DNA of 64,000 bases from Winogradskyella eximia (GCF_003386165.1 NZ_QRDV01000001.1:1-64000); one strand, 5' to 3'. Positions 43,370-53,676 are shown, numbered from the stretch's first letter. A program made the numbers and translations. Notes: generated from the sequence alone by a model not told the origin.

Positions 43370-45535
43370 ATGAAAAAATTACTTCTCATTGCTTTAATAC
43401 TCAGTACTTTTGTTTCTTGTAAAAACGAAACTGAAACTTTGAAAACAATTACTGTAGATTACCCTAAAACCAATAAAATTGTGGTTACGGATACAATTTT
43501 TGGTGAAGCCGTAGAAGATCCTTACCGTTGGTTGGAAGATGATCGGAGCAAGGAAACTGAATCTTGGGTTAAATCTCAAAACGAAGCTACTTTTGGTTAT
43601 TTAGATAATATCCCATATCGCAAAGAATTAAAAGAGCGCCTTACAAAACTATGGAACTACGAAAAAATAGGATCACCATTTAAAGAAGGCGATTATACTT
43701 ATTTTTATAAAAATGACGGTTTACAAAACCAATATGTCATTTACAGATATAAAACAAGTGAAGACCCAAATACTGCCGAAGTATTCTTAGATCCAAATAC
43801 ATTTAAAGAAGATGGTACTATTTCATTAGGAGGTGCTAGTTTTTCAAAAGATGGTAAAACACTAGCTTATGCTATCTCTGAAGGAGGAAGTGATTGGAGA
43901 AAAATCTTAGTAATGAACACAGAAACTAAAGAAATTGTTGAAGACACTTTAGTAGATGTAAAATTCAGTGGCATGTCTTGGTACAAAAACGAAGGCTTCT
44001 ACTACTCTAGCTACGACAAACCAAAAGGTAGCGAATTGTCTGCAAAAACAGATCAGCATAAACTTTATTATCACAAGTTAGGAACAAAACAATCTGAAGA
44101 TCTATTAATTTTTGGTGGAACTCCAGAACAAAAACATAGGTATATTGGAGGAGGAGTTACAGAAGATGATAGATATCTAGTTATATCTGCAAGTATCTCT
44201 ACTTCTGGAAACAAGCTTTTCATTAAAGACTTATCACAACCTAACAGCCAACTTATTACCGTTTTAAATCATACAGATTCTGATTCAAATATTATTGAGA
44301 ATGTTGGTTCTAAACTTTATATAGCAACCAATTTAGACGCACCAAATAAAAAAATCATTACAGTTGATGCTTCTAACCCAACACCAGAAAACTGGGTGGA
44401 TTTTATTCCTGAAACTAAAAATGTACTAAGTCCATCTACAGCAGGTAGTTCCTTTTTTGCTCATTATATGGTAGACGCAGTATCAAAAGTATTGCAGTAT
44501 GACTATGATGGTAAACTAATTAGAGAAGTAGAATTACCAGGAGTAGGAAGTGCTAGTGGCTTTGGTGCAAAAAAAGAAGATAAAGAATTATACTATTCAT
44601 TTACTAATTATGTAACGCCAGGAAGTATTTATAAATATGATATAGATAAAGGTACTTCAGAATTATACAAAAAACCGAGTATCGATTTCAATCCTGAGGC
44701 TTACGAAAGTAAACAGGTGTTTTACACATCTAAAGATGGTACTAAAGTACCTATGATTATTACTTACAAAAAAGGACTAAAGCTTAACGGTAAAAATCCA
44801 ACGATTCTTTATGGCTATGGAGGATTCAATATTAGCTTAACACCAAGTTTTAGCATTGCAAATGCTGTTTGGATGGAACAAGGAGGTGTTTATGCAGTAC
44901 CTAACTTACGAGGAGGTGGCGAATACGGAAAAGCTTGGCATGATGCTGGTACAAAACTTCAAAAACAAAATGTTTTTGACGACTTTATTGCTGCAGCAGA
45001 ATATCTTATTTCAGAACACTATACTTCTTCAGACTATTTGGCTATAAGAGGTGGTTCTAATGGTGGTTTATTAGTTGGTGCAACTATGACGCAGCGTCCA
45101 GATTTAATGAAAGTAGCCTTACCTGCGGTTGGTGTTTTAGATATGTTACGTTATCATACATTTACAGCTGGTGCTGGTTGGGCTTACGATTATGGCACAG
45201 CAGAAGATAGCAAAGAAATGTTTTACTACCTTAAGGGTTACTCACCTGTTCATAATGTAAAAAAAGGTGTAGAATATCCTGCTACAATGGTTACCACAGG
45301 TGATCATGATGATAGAGTTGTACCAGCACATAGTTTTAAATTTGCAGCTGAATTACAAAGTAAACAAGAGGGTAATAATCCAACATTAATAAGAATAGAA
45401 ACAGATGCTGGTCATGGTGCAGGTACGCCTGTAAGTAAAACCATAGATCAATATGCTGATATCTTTGGTTTCACACTTTATAACATGGGATATGAAGTGC
45501 TACCAACCAAAATTGAAGAAAAAATAAAAGGATAA
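43370..45535 (+). CDS. Prolyl oligopeptidase family serine protease, lipoprotein
   Basis: A 721-residue S9 peptidase. The start at 43370 gives a proper lipoprotein signal ([19 protein letters not shown], Cys at 17), unlike the extended frame starting at 43307. A seven-bladed propeller covers about 70-420. The catalytic domain has [14 protein letters not shown], the nucleophile in [13 protein letters not shown] (about residue 560), the Asp in [13 protein letters not shown] (about 645) and the His in [10 protein letters not shown] (about 680). It should cut after proline in short peptides in the envelope. The -7 box at 43327 supports the shorter start. Confidence 0.94.
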   Translation: MKKLLLIALILSTFVSCKNETETLKTITVDYPKTNKIVVTDTIFGEAVEDPYRWLEDDRSKETESWVKSQNEATFGYLDNIPYRKELKERLTKLWNYEKIGSPFKEGDYTYFYKNDGLQNQYVIYRYKTSEDPNTAEVFLDPNTFKEDGTISLGGASFSKDGKTLAYAISEGGSDWRKILVMNTETKEIVEDTLVDVKFSGMSWYKNEGFYYSSYDKPKGSELSAKTDQHKLYYHKLGTKQSEDLLIFGGTPEQKHRYIGGGVTEDDRYLVISASISTSGNKLFIKDLSQPNSQLITVLNHTDSDSNIIENVGSKLYIATNLDAPNKKIITVDASNPTPENWVDFIPETKNVLSPSTAGSSFFAHYMVDAVSKVLQYDYDGKLIREVELPGVGSASGFGAKKEDKELYYSFTNYVTPGSIYKYDIDKGTSELYKKPSIDFNPEAYESKQVFYTSKDGTKVPMIITYKKGLKLNGKNPTILYGYGGFNISLTPSFSIANAVWMEQGGVYAVPNLRGGGEYGKAWHDAGTKLQKQNVFDDFIAAAEYLISEHYTSSDYLAIRGGSNGGLLVGATMTQRPDLMKVALPAVGVLDMLRYHTFTAGAGWAYDYGTAEDSKEMFYYLKGYSPVHNVKKGVEYPATMVTTGDHDDRVVPAHSFKFAAELQSKQEGNNPTLIRIETDAGHGAGTPVSKTIDQYADIFGFTLYNMGYEVLPTKIEEKIKG

Positions 45536-45566
45536 TATTAACTAGCTATTAATTAAATCACATTAG

Positions 45567-47636
45567 TTGTCACTTAACCAACTCCACAAAGAAATAGAGG
45601 AAAAGGGAATAAAATTTCTTTTTACTGACTATTACGATACTATTGTTCACAGAAGAGTGCACCCAAATTACACACAACGTATTTGGGCTAAACTTATGAT
45701 TAGAGAACTAGGATTACCTATATCTATCGATGAACTTTATTTTATTAGACAAGCCTCTGTTAAATACCTAATAGGAAAACTAGGCAAAGAAGATGTTGAA
45801 ATTCCGTATGAAGCTCTAAAACAAGAAATTTGTAAACGCCTTATAAATGCTGATATTATCTCAATTGATGAAAAAGAAGCATTTATTTCTCTTTTTGAGG
45901 ACGCTGATGTAAGAGCAGAATCGAGTGTTCAGTATTTAAACCAAGATGTATTAGATACCTTGAAGTATTTTAAATCTAAGGGAGTAAAAGTATACTTAGT
46001 TTCCGATTTTTATGGTTCTAAAACCCTTTTTGAAAAATTACTTGTGCATCATGGCATATCAGATGTATTTGATGAAGTTTATAGTTCCGCAGAATTAGAA
46101 AAAAGCAAACATGCAGGTACAATCTACGCTCCAATTCTTTCAGAATTATCAATTGAGGCTAAAGATGTAATAATGATTGGAGACAATCTAAGAAGCGATT
46201 ATACCAATGCTATAAAAAGCGGACTTAACGCCTATCAATTACCACACAAAAAGTATCTAAAGAAAAACAAACGTAATAACTTCGGAAACGATAAAAAACG
46301 CTTAAATAACATCATCAACGATGTTTATAAAACCTGTAATAAAAGATCCTCCATTCCGTATACAGAATACATTGTGTTTTATCATACATTTATTGAGCGC
46401 ATGTATGAAACGGCAAAAAGAAAGAAGTTAAAGGATTTATTCTTTTTATCGCGCGAAGGACAATATCTTAAAAAGCTATTTGATTCGTATCAAGATTTTG
46501 CTGTAATAGATGAGAGTAAAAAAATAAAAACACATTATTTAAAAATATCTAGACAAGCCTCACTTCAAATTGCACTAAAAGATCTTGACGTTGAAAATTT
46601 TGGTTATTTACAAAAAAAATATAGTAACCTTTCTGTAGATGATTTTTTATTGGCAGTTAACTGTCCTGAAGATTTAAAAAAACAAATAATTTCTGAACTT
46701 AAAGTTGATGGTAATACCGTTGTTGAAGGTTTTTTCACCTCTACAATTTTTAAAAATTTAAAAGAGAATACTAAATTTAAAGCCCATTATGATGCTCATA
46801 GACATGCAAATCATGAGGCCTTTAAAACTTACATTAATTCTTTTAATTCTGATATAGAAACTAATGGGATTTCGCTTGTAGATATTGGTTGGGGAGGAAC
46901 AATGCAAGAGTCTATTTACAAGTTTTTTAATTATAAAATTCCTGTTACGGGTTATTATCTTGGATTAGGAGAAATCTATGATATTCAACCAAAAACGCAG
47001 CGCTACGGACTTAATTTTTCATTATTACCTTATACAGATTATAATGACAGTATTATAATGGCTAACATGCAACTCTATGAGCAATTTTCTGCTGCAGACC
47101 ACGGAAGTGCATTAGGTTATAGTTTAGACGCTAAAGATTATACATTAGAGTATCACAAACCAGAAGAAAAATGGTTATATGATAATCATATAAAAGCACA
47201 CCAAGAAGAAATGTTTACTTTGCACAAAGGGCTTTTAAAACGTTTAGAAACGTTATGTTACTCTGAAGAAAATATGCAAAATGCCATGACTAAAATGGCA
47301 CTTAAAGTTGGATTATTTCAAAATACCAAAAAACTAAAATTTTTAGACACCTTAAGTCATGGGTTTTACCAAAATGTTGGTAATAATCAAGTGGGAATCA
47401 CCTATAAAGCTCCAAAAATTGAAAACCCAATAAAATATGGGATAAGCTTCTTAATGACACCAGAAAAGAATTTTAGATACTTAGTAAAACTAAAACCTTT
47501 GCTCTACAAAAAGAATAAACTCATAGCCGCACTCACTCCGATGTACTTAATATACCTATATTACGGAGTTAACAAATATGTTAGATTTAAAGTTTTAAAC
47601 CGTTTATTCTTGCTAAAGTATAATATGTTTAAATAA
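45567..47636 (+). CDS. Long HAD-superfamily protein (COG5610-like)
   Basis: A 689-residue protein. The N-terminal HAD phosphatase-like domain (about 15-230) has FTDYYDTIVHRRVHP (DxxxT motif I, about residues 19-25), VYLVSDFYGSK and MIGDNLRSDYTNAI (motif IV). The rest (about 260-689) resembles the extension seen in COG5610 proteins, often near glycan genes, and contains LVDIGWGGTMQESIYKFF and TGYYLGLGEIYDIQ. The TTG at 45567 is taken as the start because the codon just before it is a stop and the first ATG falls after motif I. No surface-glycan cluster is nearby. Substrate unknown. Confidence 0.78.
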   Translation: MSLNQLHKEIEEKGIKFLFTDYYDTIVHRRVHPNYTQRIWAKLMIRELGLPISIDELYFIRQASVKYLIGKLGKEDVEIPYEALKQEICKRLINADIISIDEKEAFISLFEDADVRAESSVQYLNQDVLDTLKYFKSKGVKVYLVSDFYGSKTLFEKLLVHHGISDVFDEVYSSAELEKSKHAGTIYAPILSELSIEAKDVIMIGDNLRSDYTNAIKSGLNAYQLPHKKYLKKNKRNNFGNDKKRLNNIINDVYKTCNKRSSIPYTEYIVFYHTFIERMYETAKRKKLKDLFFLSREGQYLKKLFDSYQDFAVIDESKKIKTHYLKISRQASLQIALKDLDVENFGYLQKKYSNLSVDDFLLAVNCPEDLKKQIISELKVDGNTVVEGFFTSTIFKNLKENTKFKAHYDAHRHANHEAFKTYINSFNSDIETNGISLVDIGWGGTMQESIYKFFNYKIPVTGYYLGLGEIYDIQPKTQRYGLNFSLLPYTDYNDSIIMANMQLYEQFSAADHGSALGYSLDAKDYTLEYHKPEEKWLYDNHIKAHQEEMFTLHKGLLKRLETLCYSEENMQNAMTKMALKVGLFQNTKKLKFLDTLSHGFYQNVGNNQVGITYKAPKIENPIKYGISFLMTPEKNFRYLVKLKPLLYKKNKLIAALTPMYLIYLYYGVNKYVRFKVLNRLFLLKYNMFK

Positions 47637-47787
47637 AACTTTAATCTAGTTTTATGTGAATACTATTGATTTTGCACCTAAACTTTTAAGATTCAACAAA
47701 AAAACCTTAGATTTAGCTCTAATTTTTCATCCACGGTAGGGTTTTTATTCACTTAATTGTCTTATTGATGTAGTAGAGTTATTGCAA

Positions 47788-48867
47788 ATGAAAAAAAAAT
47801 ACTATCTCTGTTTTCTTTTAGTTTCGCTTCTGTTTTCTTGTGCTAAAGATGATGGCTTAACTCCATTAATTATTGATCCCAATCCGGTCACTTTCGAAAT
47901 AGAAAATGTACCATACCAAACACTTTCAGAATATAACTTTTTCAACGGAGATCTTAAAGACTTAAATCCAAACTCTGGTGTTATTCCATATACATTAAAC
48001 TCCAGTTTATTTACAGATTACGCCAAAAAAAAACGGTTTGTTTGGATGCCAAATAATACTAAGGCAACCTATATTAGCGATGATGTTTCTTTAGATTTTC
48101 CTGTTGGTGCTGTTTTAATAAAAAATTTCTATTACGATAATGTTCTCCCAAATAATGAAACACAACTCATTGAAACGCGTTTAATGATTAGAAAAAGTGA
48201 AGGTTGGATATTTGCTAATTATATATGGAACGAAGATCAAGACGAAGCCACTTTTAACCTTAATGGCAGTTTTGTAGATTTACAATGGCAAGAAAATGGA
48301 AATACAAACACAGTACAATATAGAGTTCCATCCGAAGCTAAATGTTTTACTTGTCATAAAATACAAGAAACACCAGAACCTATTGGTCCAAAACCAAGAA
48401 ACTTAAATTTGATATATGATTATGAAGAGGGATCTGATAATCAACTTAATAAATTAGTAGCCTTAGGTTACCTAGAAAATTCGCTTCCTGAAAACATTTC
48501 GCGTTTACCCAATTATAGTGACACATCTCAACCTTTAGAGTCGAGAGTTAGAGCTTACCTAGAAATTAATTGTGCACATTGCCATTCTGAAGAAACACAT
48601 TGTGCATATAGACCTATGCGCTTTGGGTATAGTGATACCGAAGATTATGGTAATATGGGTGTTTGTATAGAACCAGACACTGATCTTGGAGAAGAATTAA
48701 ACCATATTGTTGAACCTGGAGATGCTAGAAACTCAGTTTTACACTACAGACTAATTTCTGTAGAACCCTCTACTAGAATGCCTCTTCTTGGAAGAAGTTT
48801 AAGACACAACGAAGGTGTTGATCTCATCGAAGAATGGATAACCTCACTAAACACAGACTGCAACTAA
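47788..48867 (+). CDS. Lipoprotein with two CxxCH motifs (TIGR03806-like)
   Basis: A 359-residue probable lipoprotein, signal and lipobox LLVSLLFSCAK (Cys about residue 18). CFTCH (residues 186-190) and CAHCH (262-266) have the c-type heme-binding form CxxCH. The rest, with LNSSLFTDYAKKKRFVWMP, EGWIFANYIWNEDQ and GDARNSVLHYRLIS, matches the TIGR03806 family known to me only as conserved hypothetical. The motifs could bind heme or act as metal or redox cysteines. The ATG at 47788 is used. It is 11 bp upstream of a secreted FG-GAP protein, implying a shared envelope function. Confidence 0.75.
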   Translation: MKKKYYLCFLLVSLLFSCAKDDGLTPLIIDPNPVTFEIENVPYQTLSEYNFFNGDLKDLNPNSGVIPYTLNSSLFTDYAKKKRFVWMPNNTKATYISDDVSLDFPVGAVLIKNFYYDNVLPNNETQLIETRLMIRKSEGWIFANYIWNEDQDEATFNLNGSFVDLQWQENGNTNTVQYRVPSEAKCFTCHKIQETPEPIGPKPRNLNLIYDYEEGSDNQLNKLVALGYLENSLPENISRLPNYSDTSQPLESRVRAYLEINCAHCHSEETHCAYRPMRFGYSDTEDYGNMGVCIEPDTDLGEELNHIVEPGDARNSVLHYRLISVEPSTRMPLLGRSLRHNEGVDLIEEWITSLNTDCN

Positions 48868-48878
48868 ACCAAATAACC

Positions 48879-51350
48879 ATGAAAAAAACTTTACTAATCA
48901 CATCCCTTTTTGCTTTGTTTTGCTTCACTGCAAAAGCACAAGTATTAAATCAGCCTGCCAATTGGCCCAATGAAAATTGGAGTGTTACAGGCACTTATAA
49001 CCTAGCGTACTTATATGCTGATCCAACTAGTATCTCATCATTTTCATTTGACGATGACGATGCTGGTGGAACATCAGATAACAGCGTTGCTTCAGAATCT
49101 CCAATTATTGATCTGACAGCCGCTTATAATGCAAACGAAAGTGAAATATTAGTTACTTTCCAATATGTCCTAAACACTATTGGCTCTGAAGAGTTTAGAT
49201 TACAGTATTGGGATGCTGATAACAGTCAATGGACAAATTGGGGAAACAAAGTTAGCGACAATACCAATTTTGGATCAAACTTCTGTAATAGAAATCGTAC
49301 TTTTTTCACTAGTGACCTTTTAACTATAACCCCTTTTACAAGCAACCAGCTACAAAACTTTAGGTATCGTTTATCTTATAATGATAATTCAACTTACGGA
49401 TGGGGATTTTGTATAGACTCACCAACAATAAGTTCTATGGAGCCACCTGCTTGCCCTAGTGTCCTTAATCTATCTATTAACAATGTTAATGCCAATAGTG
49501 CTCAAGCTAATTGGAATATAGGTAGTACAGAAACATCATGGGAAATAGCAATACAATTAGCTTCTGAGAACCCTCCAACCACTGGCACAACAATTACTAA
49601 TTTATCTTACACATTCTCTAGTTTAACTCAAGAAACCAATTATATCGTTTATGTTAGAGCAGTCTGTGGATCTGATGGTTTTAGTCTTTGGGAAACTATA
49701 AGCTTCACTACAGGTACAGACTTATCTGAATACCCTGTTACGTTCACAGCAAATCCTATTAGCACATCTGAAACTTACGACATCGCTTTAGTTGATCTCA
49801 ACGGAGATTTTTTAGATGATGTAGTTTCAGTAAGCGCAAATAATATAAATGTTCATTATCAATTAGCGTCAGGTGGCTTTAACATGGTTAACATCGCAAC
49901 AACAAATGCTGATTATTCTCCTAGTTGGAGTTTAGCCGCTGGAGACTTCGATAAGAATGGTTATAACGATCTTTTATACGGAGCAACAAATGGAGTAACA
50001 TTTATGAAAGCTAATGATACAGGTACAGCTTATACTGAAATATCTGGTCCGGAAGATATTTTCTCTCAACGTTCTAATTTTGTTGATATTAACAACGATG
50101 GTCATTTAGATGCTTTTGTTTGTCATGATGTTCAAGCAAATGTGTATTACATTAATGATGGTTCTGGAAATTTAAATTATTATCAAGGACAAAGTGCTGG
50201 AGTAGTTCCAAATGGACTAGGTTTAACACCTGGTGGAGGAAATTACGGTACTGTTTGGATTGATTTTGATAACGATAGAGACATGGATTTGTTTATTGCT
50301 AAATGTCGTGGAGGATCCACAACGATTAGCACCAACGAACTCTGGAGAAATGATGGAAACGGAGTTTTTGTAAATGTCGCAGATAGTAATGGATGGTACA
50401 ATACTAATTATTCAGGTGTTGGACATAACAACTCTTCTAATCTTGGTGATAATGTACAAACCTGGTCTTCAGCTTGGGCAGATTATGATAACGATGGAGA
50501 TATGGATGTTTATGTTGGTGCAAGTAGTGATAGTAATGGAAATTCTAAATTAATGCGCAATAATGGAGATGGTACATTTACAGATGTCACAGCTGGCTCA
50601 GGTGTTTTAGACGCATCAATGGGCATTGAAAATGCACCAGCAGATTTTGATAATGATGGTTATGTAGACATATTGACTAATGGTGATATACTTTTCAACA
50701 ATGGTGATTTCACATTTACCAACTACGACAATTATATGCCGCCAACAGGTGCCATAGGAGATGCTAATAATGATGGATTCTTAGACGTATTTAGAAGTGG
50801 TAATATTCATATCAATAATACAAATTCTAATAATTGGATTAAAATAAACACCGTTGGTAATAGTAGTAATTATAACGGAATTGGAGCTAGAATTGAAATA
50901 CTAACACCTTCAGGAAAACAAATTAGAGATGTAAGAAGTGGTGAAGGTTTTGAATTTATGAGTTCATTAAATACTCATTTTGGTATTGGGACAGATACAG
51001 TTATTAATAGTATAACAATATATTGGCCTTCTGGCATTGTAGATTATATTGCAAATCCAGATATAAATACGACTCATAATATTGTAGAAGGTTCTGTTTT
51101 AAGTGTTATTGATGAAACTTTAGAAGACGTTTCTATATATCCTAACCCAGTGGAAGATGAACTTAATATTAAAACCTCAGCAGATCTAAATAATAAAATT
51201 GCAACGGTTTTTGATATTAATGGGAAACGTGTTCTTAATTTAAAACTTAAATCAACTACGATAGATGTTTCTACTTTAACAAGTGGTGTTTACTTTTTAA
51301 GGTTAGAATCAGAAGGACGAGTAATGAAACGAAAGTTCATAAAGCAATAA
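48879..51350 (+). CDS. Secreted FG-GAP/ASPIC-UnbV protein with type A T9SS domain
   Basis: An 823-residue exported protein with signal peptide (MKKTLLITSLFALFCFTAKA). Order: an N-terminal beta-sandwich; a fibronectin type III-like domain (about 190-275, CPSVLNLSINNVNANSAQANW); FG-GAP/VCBS calcium-binding repeats (about 300-640) with motifs such as DFDNDRDMDLF, DYDNDGDMDVYVG and DANNDGFLDVF; an ASPIC/UnbV domain (about 650-740, GIGARIEILTPSGKQIRDV); and a type A sorting domain (last 80 residues, YPNPVEDELNI and VFDINGKRVL). It should be exported by T9SS and stay on the surface. The ATG at 48879 is used; a longer frame starts at 48834. Confidence 0.88.
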   Translation: MKKTLLITSLFALFCFTAKAQVLNQPANWPNENWSVTGTYNLAYLYADPTSISSFSFDDDDAGGTSDNSVASESPIIDLTAAYNANESEILVTFQYVLNTIGSEEFRLQYWDADNSQWTNWGNKVSDNTNFGSNFCNRNRTFFTSDLLTITPFTSNQLQNFRYRLSYNDNSTYGWGFCIDSPTISSMEPPACPSVLNLSINNVNANSAQANWNIGSTETSWEIAIQLASENPPTTGTTITNLSYTFSSLTQETNYIVYVRAVCGSDGFSLWETISFTTGTDLSEYPVTFTANPISTSETYDIALVDLNGDFLDDVVSVSANNINVHYQLASGGFNMVNIATTNADYSPSWSLAAGDFDKNGYNDLLYGATNGVTFMKANDTGTAYTEISGPEDIFSQRSNFVDINNDGHLDAFVCHDVQANVYYINDGSGNLNYYQGQSAGVVPNGLGLTPGGGNYGTVWIDFDNDRDMDLFIAKCRGGSTTISTNELWRNDGNGVFVNVADSNGWYNTNYSGVGHNNSSNLGDNVQTWSSAWADYDNDGDMDVYVGASSDSNGNSKLMRNNGDGTFTDVTAGSGVLDASMGIENAPADFDNDGYVDILTNGDILFNNGDFTFTNYDNYMPPTGAIGDANNDGFLDVFRSGNIHINNTNSNNWIKINTVGNSSNYNGIGARIEILTPSGKQIRDVRSGEGFEFMSSLNTHFGIGTDTVINSITIYWPSGIVDYIANPDINTTHNIVEGSVLSVIDETLEDVSIYPNPVEDELNIKTSADLNNKIATVFDINGKRVLNLKLKSTTIDVSTLTSGVYFLRLESEGRVMKRKFIKQ

Positions 51351-51371
51351 TTTAAAACCATACTTTTTTTG

Positions 51372-51402
51372 AAAACCGTTTGAGAAATCAAGCGGTTTTT
51401 TT
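51372..51402 (+). terminator. Terminator after the FG-GAP protein gene
   Basis: AAAACCGTTTGA (51372-51383) pairs with TCAAGCGGTTTT (51388-51399) with one G-U pair and a 4-base loop, followed by T7. It ends about 5 bp before the -7 box of the ABC gene. Confidence 0.88.
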
Positions 51403-51406
51403 GTGT

Positions 51407-51414
51407 TATTTTTG
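51407..51414 (+). promoter_or_regulatory. -7 box abutting the ABC ATPase start
   Basis: TATTTTTG fits TANNTTTG. With a start 5 to 7 bases downstream, RNA would begin at the ATG (51419-51421), making a leaderless message. A TTTG (51379-51382) lies 24 bp upstream in the terminator stem. Confidence 0.5.
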
Positions 51415-51418
51415 CATT

Positions 51419-52333
51419 ATGTTAAAGGTAGAAAACGTCTCTTTTGGATATTCAAAAACTAAGATTTTAAAGGCTATTGACTTTAGTGTTGAAGCAGGAG
51501 AAAATCTAGCGATTATTGGAGAAAGTGGCTCAGGAAAAAGTACACTTTTAAAATTAATTTATGGCGAATACGATTTAAAACAAGGTCATATTTTTTGGAA
51601 AGACGAAGAAATCTTAGGTCCAAAACACAACTTAGTGGTTGGTTACGATTTTATGAAATACGTGACCCAAGAATTTGACCTTATGCCTTTCATTACGGTT
51701 GAAGAAAACATAGGTAAATACTTGTCACGCTTTTATCCTGAAGAAAAACAAAAACGCACAGAGGAATTAATCAAAGTTGTAGAGCTCGAAGCCTTTGCCA
51801 AAACCAAAGTAAAACTATTAAGTGGAGGACAAAAACAACGTGTTGCCATTGCTAGAGCATTGGCAAAACAACCAGAAATTTTATTACTAGATGAACCTTT
51901 TAGTCATATAGATAATTTTAAAAAACAATCACTAAGACGAAGCGTTTTTAAATATCTAAAAGAAAATAATATTGCCTGTGTTGTTGCCACTCACGATAAA
52001 AATGACGTGCTTGGTTTTGCAGACCAACTTTTAGTTATTCATCAATCAGAAATTATCGCCAAAGACACACCTCAACATATTTATAACCATCCAAAATTGC
52101 CATTAATAGCCTCATTTTTTAGCGAATTTAACGTGATAGAACCTTATGGAATTGTGTATGCTAATCAGGTTAAGATTGTAAACCAGTCAGATTTAAAAGC
52201 TGTGGTTAAAACGTCTTATTTTAATGGCAATTCTTGGTTGATTGAGGCTGAATATAATTCAGAATCTATTTTTATTGAGCACAGCTCCAATGTAAATATA
52301 GGTAAGATTATCTTCATAAAAGTTTCAAAATAA
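51419..52333 (+). CDS. Orphan ABC transporter ATP-binding protein
   Basis: A 304-residue ATPase of an importer-type ABC system. Walker A is GESGSGKST (about residues 34-42), the signature LLSGGQKQRVAIARAL (about 136-151), Walker B ILLLDEPFSHIDN (about 158-170), and the switch His in ATHDK. The C-terminal 80 residues (about 225-304) resemble the TOBE-like regulatory part of PotA/MalK-type proteins. No permease or binding protein lies next to it. The ATG at 51419 (MLKVENVSFGYS) is chosen over an in-frame start at 51380, which lies in the terminator stem. Confidence 0.88.
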   Translation: MLKVENVSFGYSKTKILKAIDFSVEAGENLAIIGESGSGKSTLLKLIYGEYDLKQGHIFWKDEEILGPKHNLVVGYDFMKYVTQEFDLMPFITVEENIGKYLSRFYPEEKQKRTEELIKVVELEAFAKTKVKLLSGGQKQRVAIARALAKQPEILLLDEPFSHIDNFKKQSLRRSVFKYLKENNIACVVATHDKNDVLGFADQLLVIHQSEIIAKDTPQHIYNHPKLPLIASFFSEFNVIEPYGIVYANQVKIVNQSDLKAVVKTSYFNGNSWLIEAEYNSESIFIEHSSNVNIGKIIFIKVSK

Positions 52334-52543
52334 TTTGAACCACTTTTTAATTGCTATAAATTGATTGTGTATTATTATTTGAAATTATCAGATAAATTTA
52401 AATAATTTTGAGAAAAAGAATTTAATTTTTCAAAAAACACAAGAAAAGTTTTATTGCTTATAAGGCCTAAACAATTGATTTAAAATAAGGAAAAATGATT
52501 TAGTAGTATTTGAACTACTTTCTTAACGATAAAAAAAATCGTT

Positions 52544-52993
52544 TTACAAAACTTCAAGAATTTCAAACTTAGCATCCCTAAAAGCTACCTTATCACCAAC
52601 ACCTTTTGACAATAATAATTGCGCAATAGGTGTCGCGGCAGAAATAGCATAATAAGTAGTTTTATCTATTACTATTTCGCCAGCACTAACAGCAATAAAA
52701 TAATTGGCTTGTGTTGTTTTTATTACAGAACCTAATGCCACTTTTTGGTGTTTAGATTCCACATTTACCTTATGAAGAATTTGCTTTTGTTTTTCGATTT
52801 CTGCTAACTGATGACCTGCTTTTTCACGTTCTAATTGTAGCATTGCTCGTCCTGTTTCGTGCTTATCACCTGCACTACTCTTAGTTTCAGACTGTAGTGA
52901 ATTTTGAATATCTAAAATGGCTTTATTCACCGTTATTAAACGTTGCTCAACAAATACTAAACACAAATTATACAATTGTTCTTTTATTGTCAT
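52544..52993 (-). CDS. GreA/GreB-like transcript cleavage family protein
   Basis: A 149-residue protein. Residues about 5-75 form a coiled coil rich in Glu, Gln and Lys (GRAMLQLEREKAGHQLAEIEKQ), with an acidic tip near SSAGDKHETG. The C-terminal part (about 80-149, SVIKTTQANYFIAVSAG, ending VGDKVAFRDAKFEILEVL) looks like the GreA C-terminal FKBP-like domain. It could act on RNA polymerase as a Gre relative; the usual acidic residues at the coiled-coil tip are only partly apparent. It overlaps the mtgA stop by 4 bases. Databases sometimes label it as a 3-oxoacyl-ACP synthase, which the sequence does not support. Confidence 0.7.
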   Translation of the reverse strand: MTIKEQLYNLCLVFVEQRLITVNKAILDIQNSLQSETKSSAGDKHETGRAMLQLEREKAGHQLAEIEKQKQILHKVNVESKHQKVALGSVIKTTQANYFIAVSAGEIVIDKTTYYAISAATPIAQLLLSKGVGDKVAFRDAKFEILEVL

Positions 52994-53673
52994 TTTTTAT
53001 CCTTTAATTGAAACTCACCATAGAATTTCATTTGCTTTACAATCCATTGCTTTCGTTTTTGAATATAGTTAGTAGCAGGATTAGCACGGTATTTTCTTGG
53101 GTTTGGCAATATTGAAGCTATTGCTGCAGCTTCATAAGCACTTAAATTAGCTGCCGATTTTTTAAACCAATATTGAGAGGCAGCTTCAACACCATAGATA
53201 CCAGGTCCCATTTCAATACTATTTAAATAGACTTCTAAAATGCGGTCTTTGGTCCAAATATTTTCAATTAAAAACGTAAAATAACTTTCTAACCCTTTAC
53301 GCAGCCAACTGCGATCTGGCCATAAGAATACATTTTTAGCTGTTTGCTGACTAATAGTACTACCTCCTCTAATCCGTTTTCCCTTTTTATTGTATTCATA
53401 AGCTTTTTCAATAGCTTCAATATCAAAACCGCTATGTTCTAAAAACTTCTGATCTTCACTACAAATCACAGCTAATTGTATGTTTTTAGAGATTTTATCA
53501 ATTGAAACCCAATCGTGTTTCCAATTATTAGTTTCATTAGTATTTTCAAAATAACGGATAAACATTAAAGGAGTCGCTTGTACTGGAACATATTTAAATA
53601 GAACCACCAACCCAATAGATAAGACAACACACCAAAAAACTAGTTTACCAAAAAATCTTAACAATTTTCTCAT
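52990..53673 (-). CDS. mtgA: Monofunctional biosynthetic peptidoglycan transglycosylase
   Basis: A 227-residue GT51 enzyme that polymerises lipid II into glycan strands. A single N-terminal membrane anchor (about residues 10-30, LVFWCVVLSIGLVVLFKYV) is followed by the catalytic Glu in ICSEDQKFLEHSGFD (about residue 75). RIRGGSTISQQTAKNVFLWP, KDRILEVYLNSIEMGPGIYG and AAAIASILPNP are the other GT51 motifs. There is no transpeptidase domain. It follows the FAD oxidoreductase by 3 bp and overlaps the GreA-like gene, so all three form an operon. Confidence 0.95.
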   Translation of the reverse strand: MRKLLRFFGKLVFWCVVLSIGLVVLFKYVPVQATPLMFIRYFENTNETNNWKHDWVSIDKISKNIQLAVICSEDQKFLEHSGFDIEAIEKAYEYNKKGKRIRGGSTISQQTAKNVFLWPDRSWLRKGLESYFTFLIENIWTKDRILEVYLNSIEMGPGIYGVEAASQYWFKKSAANLSAYEAAAIASILPNPRKYRANPATNYIQKRKQWIVKQMKFYGEFQLKDKK

Positions 53674-53676
53674 TTA

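Noticed and set aside
52525..52543. AACGAT...ATCGTT hairpin after the GreA-like gene as a terminator
   Set aside because: Only six pairs and the T run lies in the loop, not after the stem; too weak to call.
52544..52993. 3-oxoacyl-ACP synthase name for the GreA-like gene
   Set aside because: It is 149 residues of coiled coil plus a small beta domain, with none of the Cys-His-His residues of a condensing enzyme.
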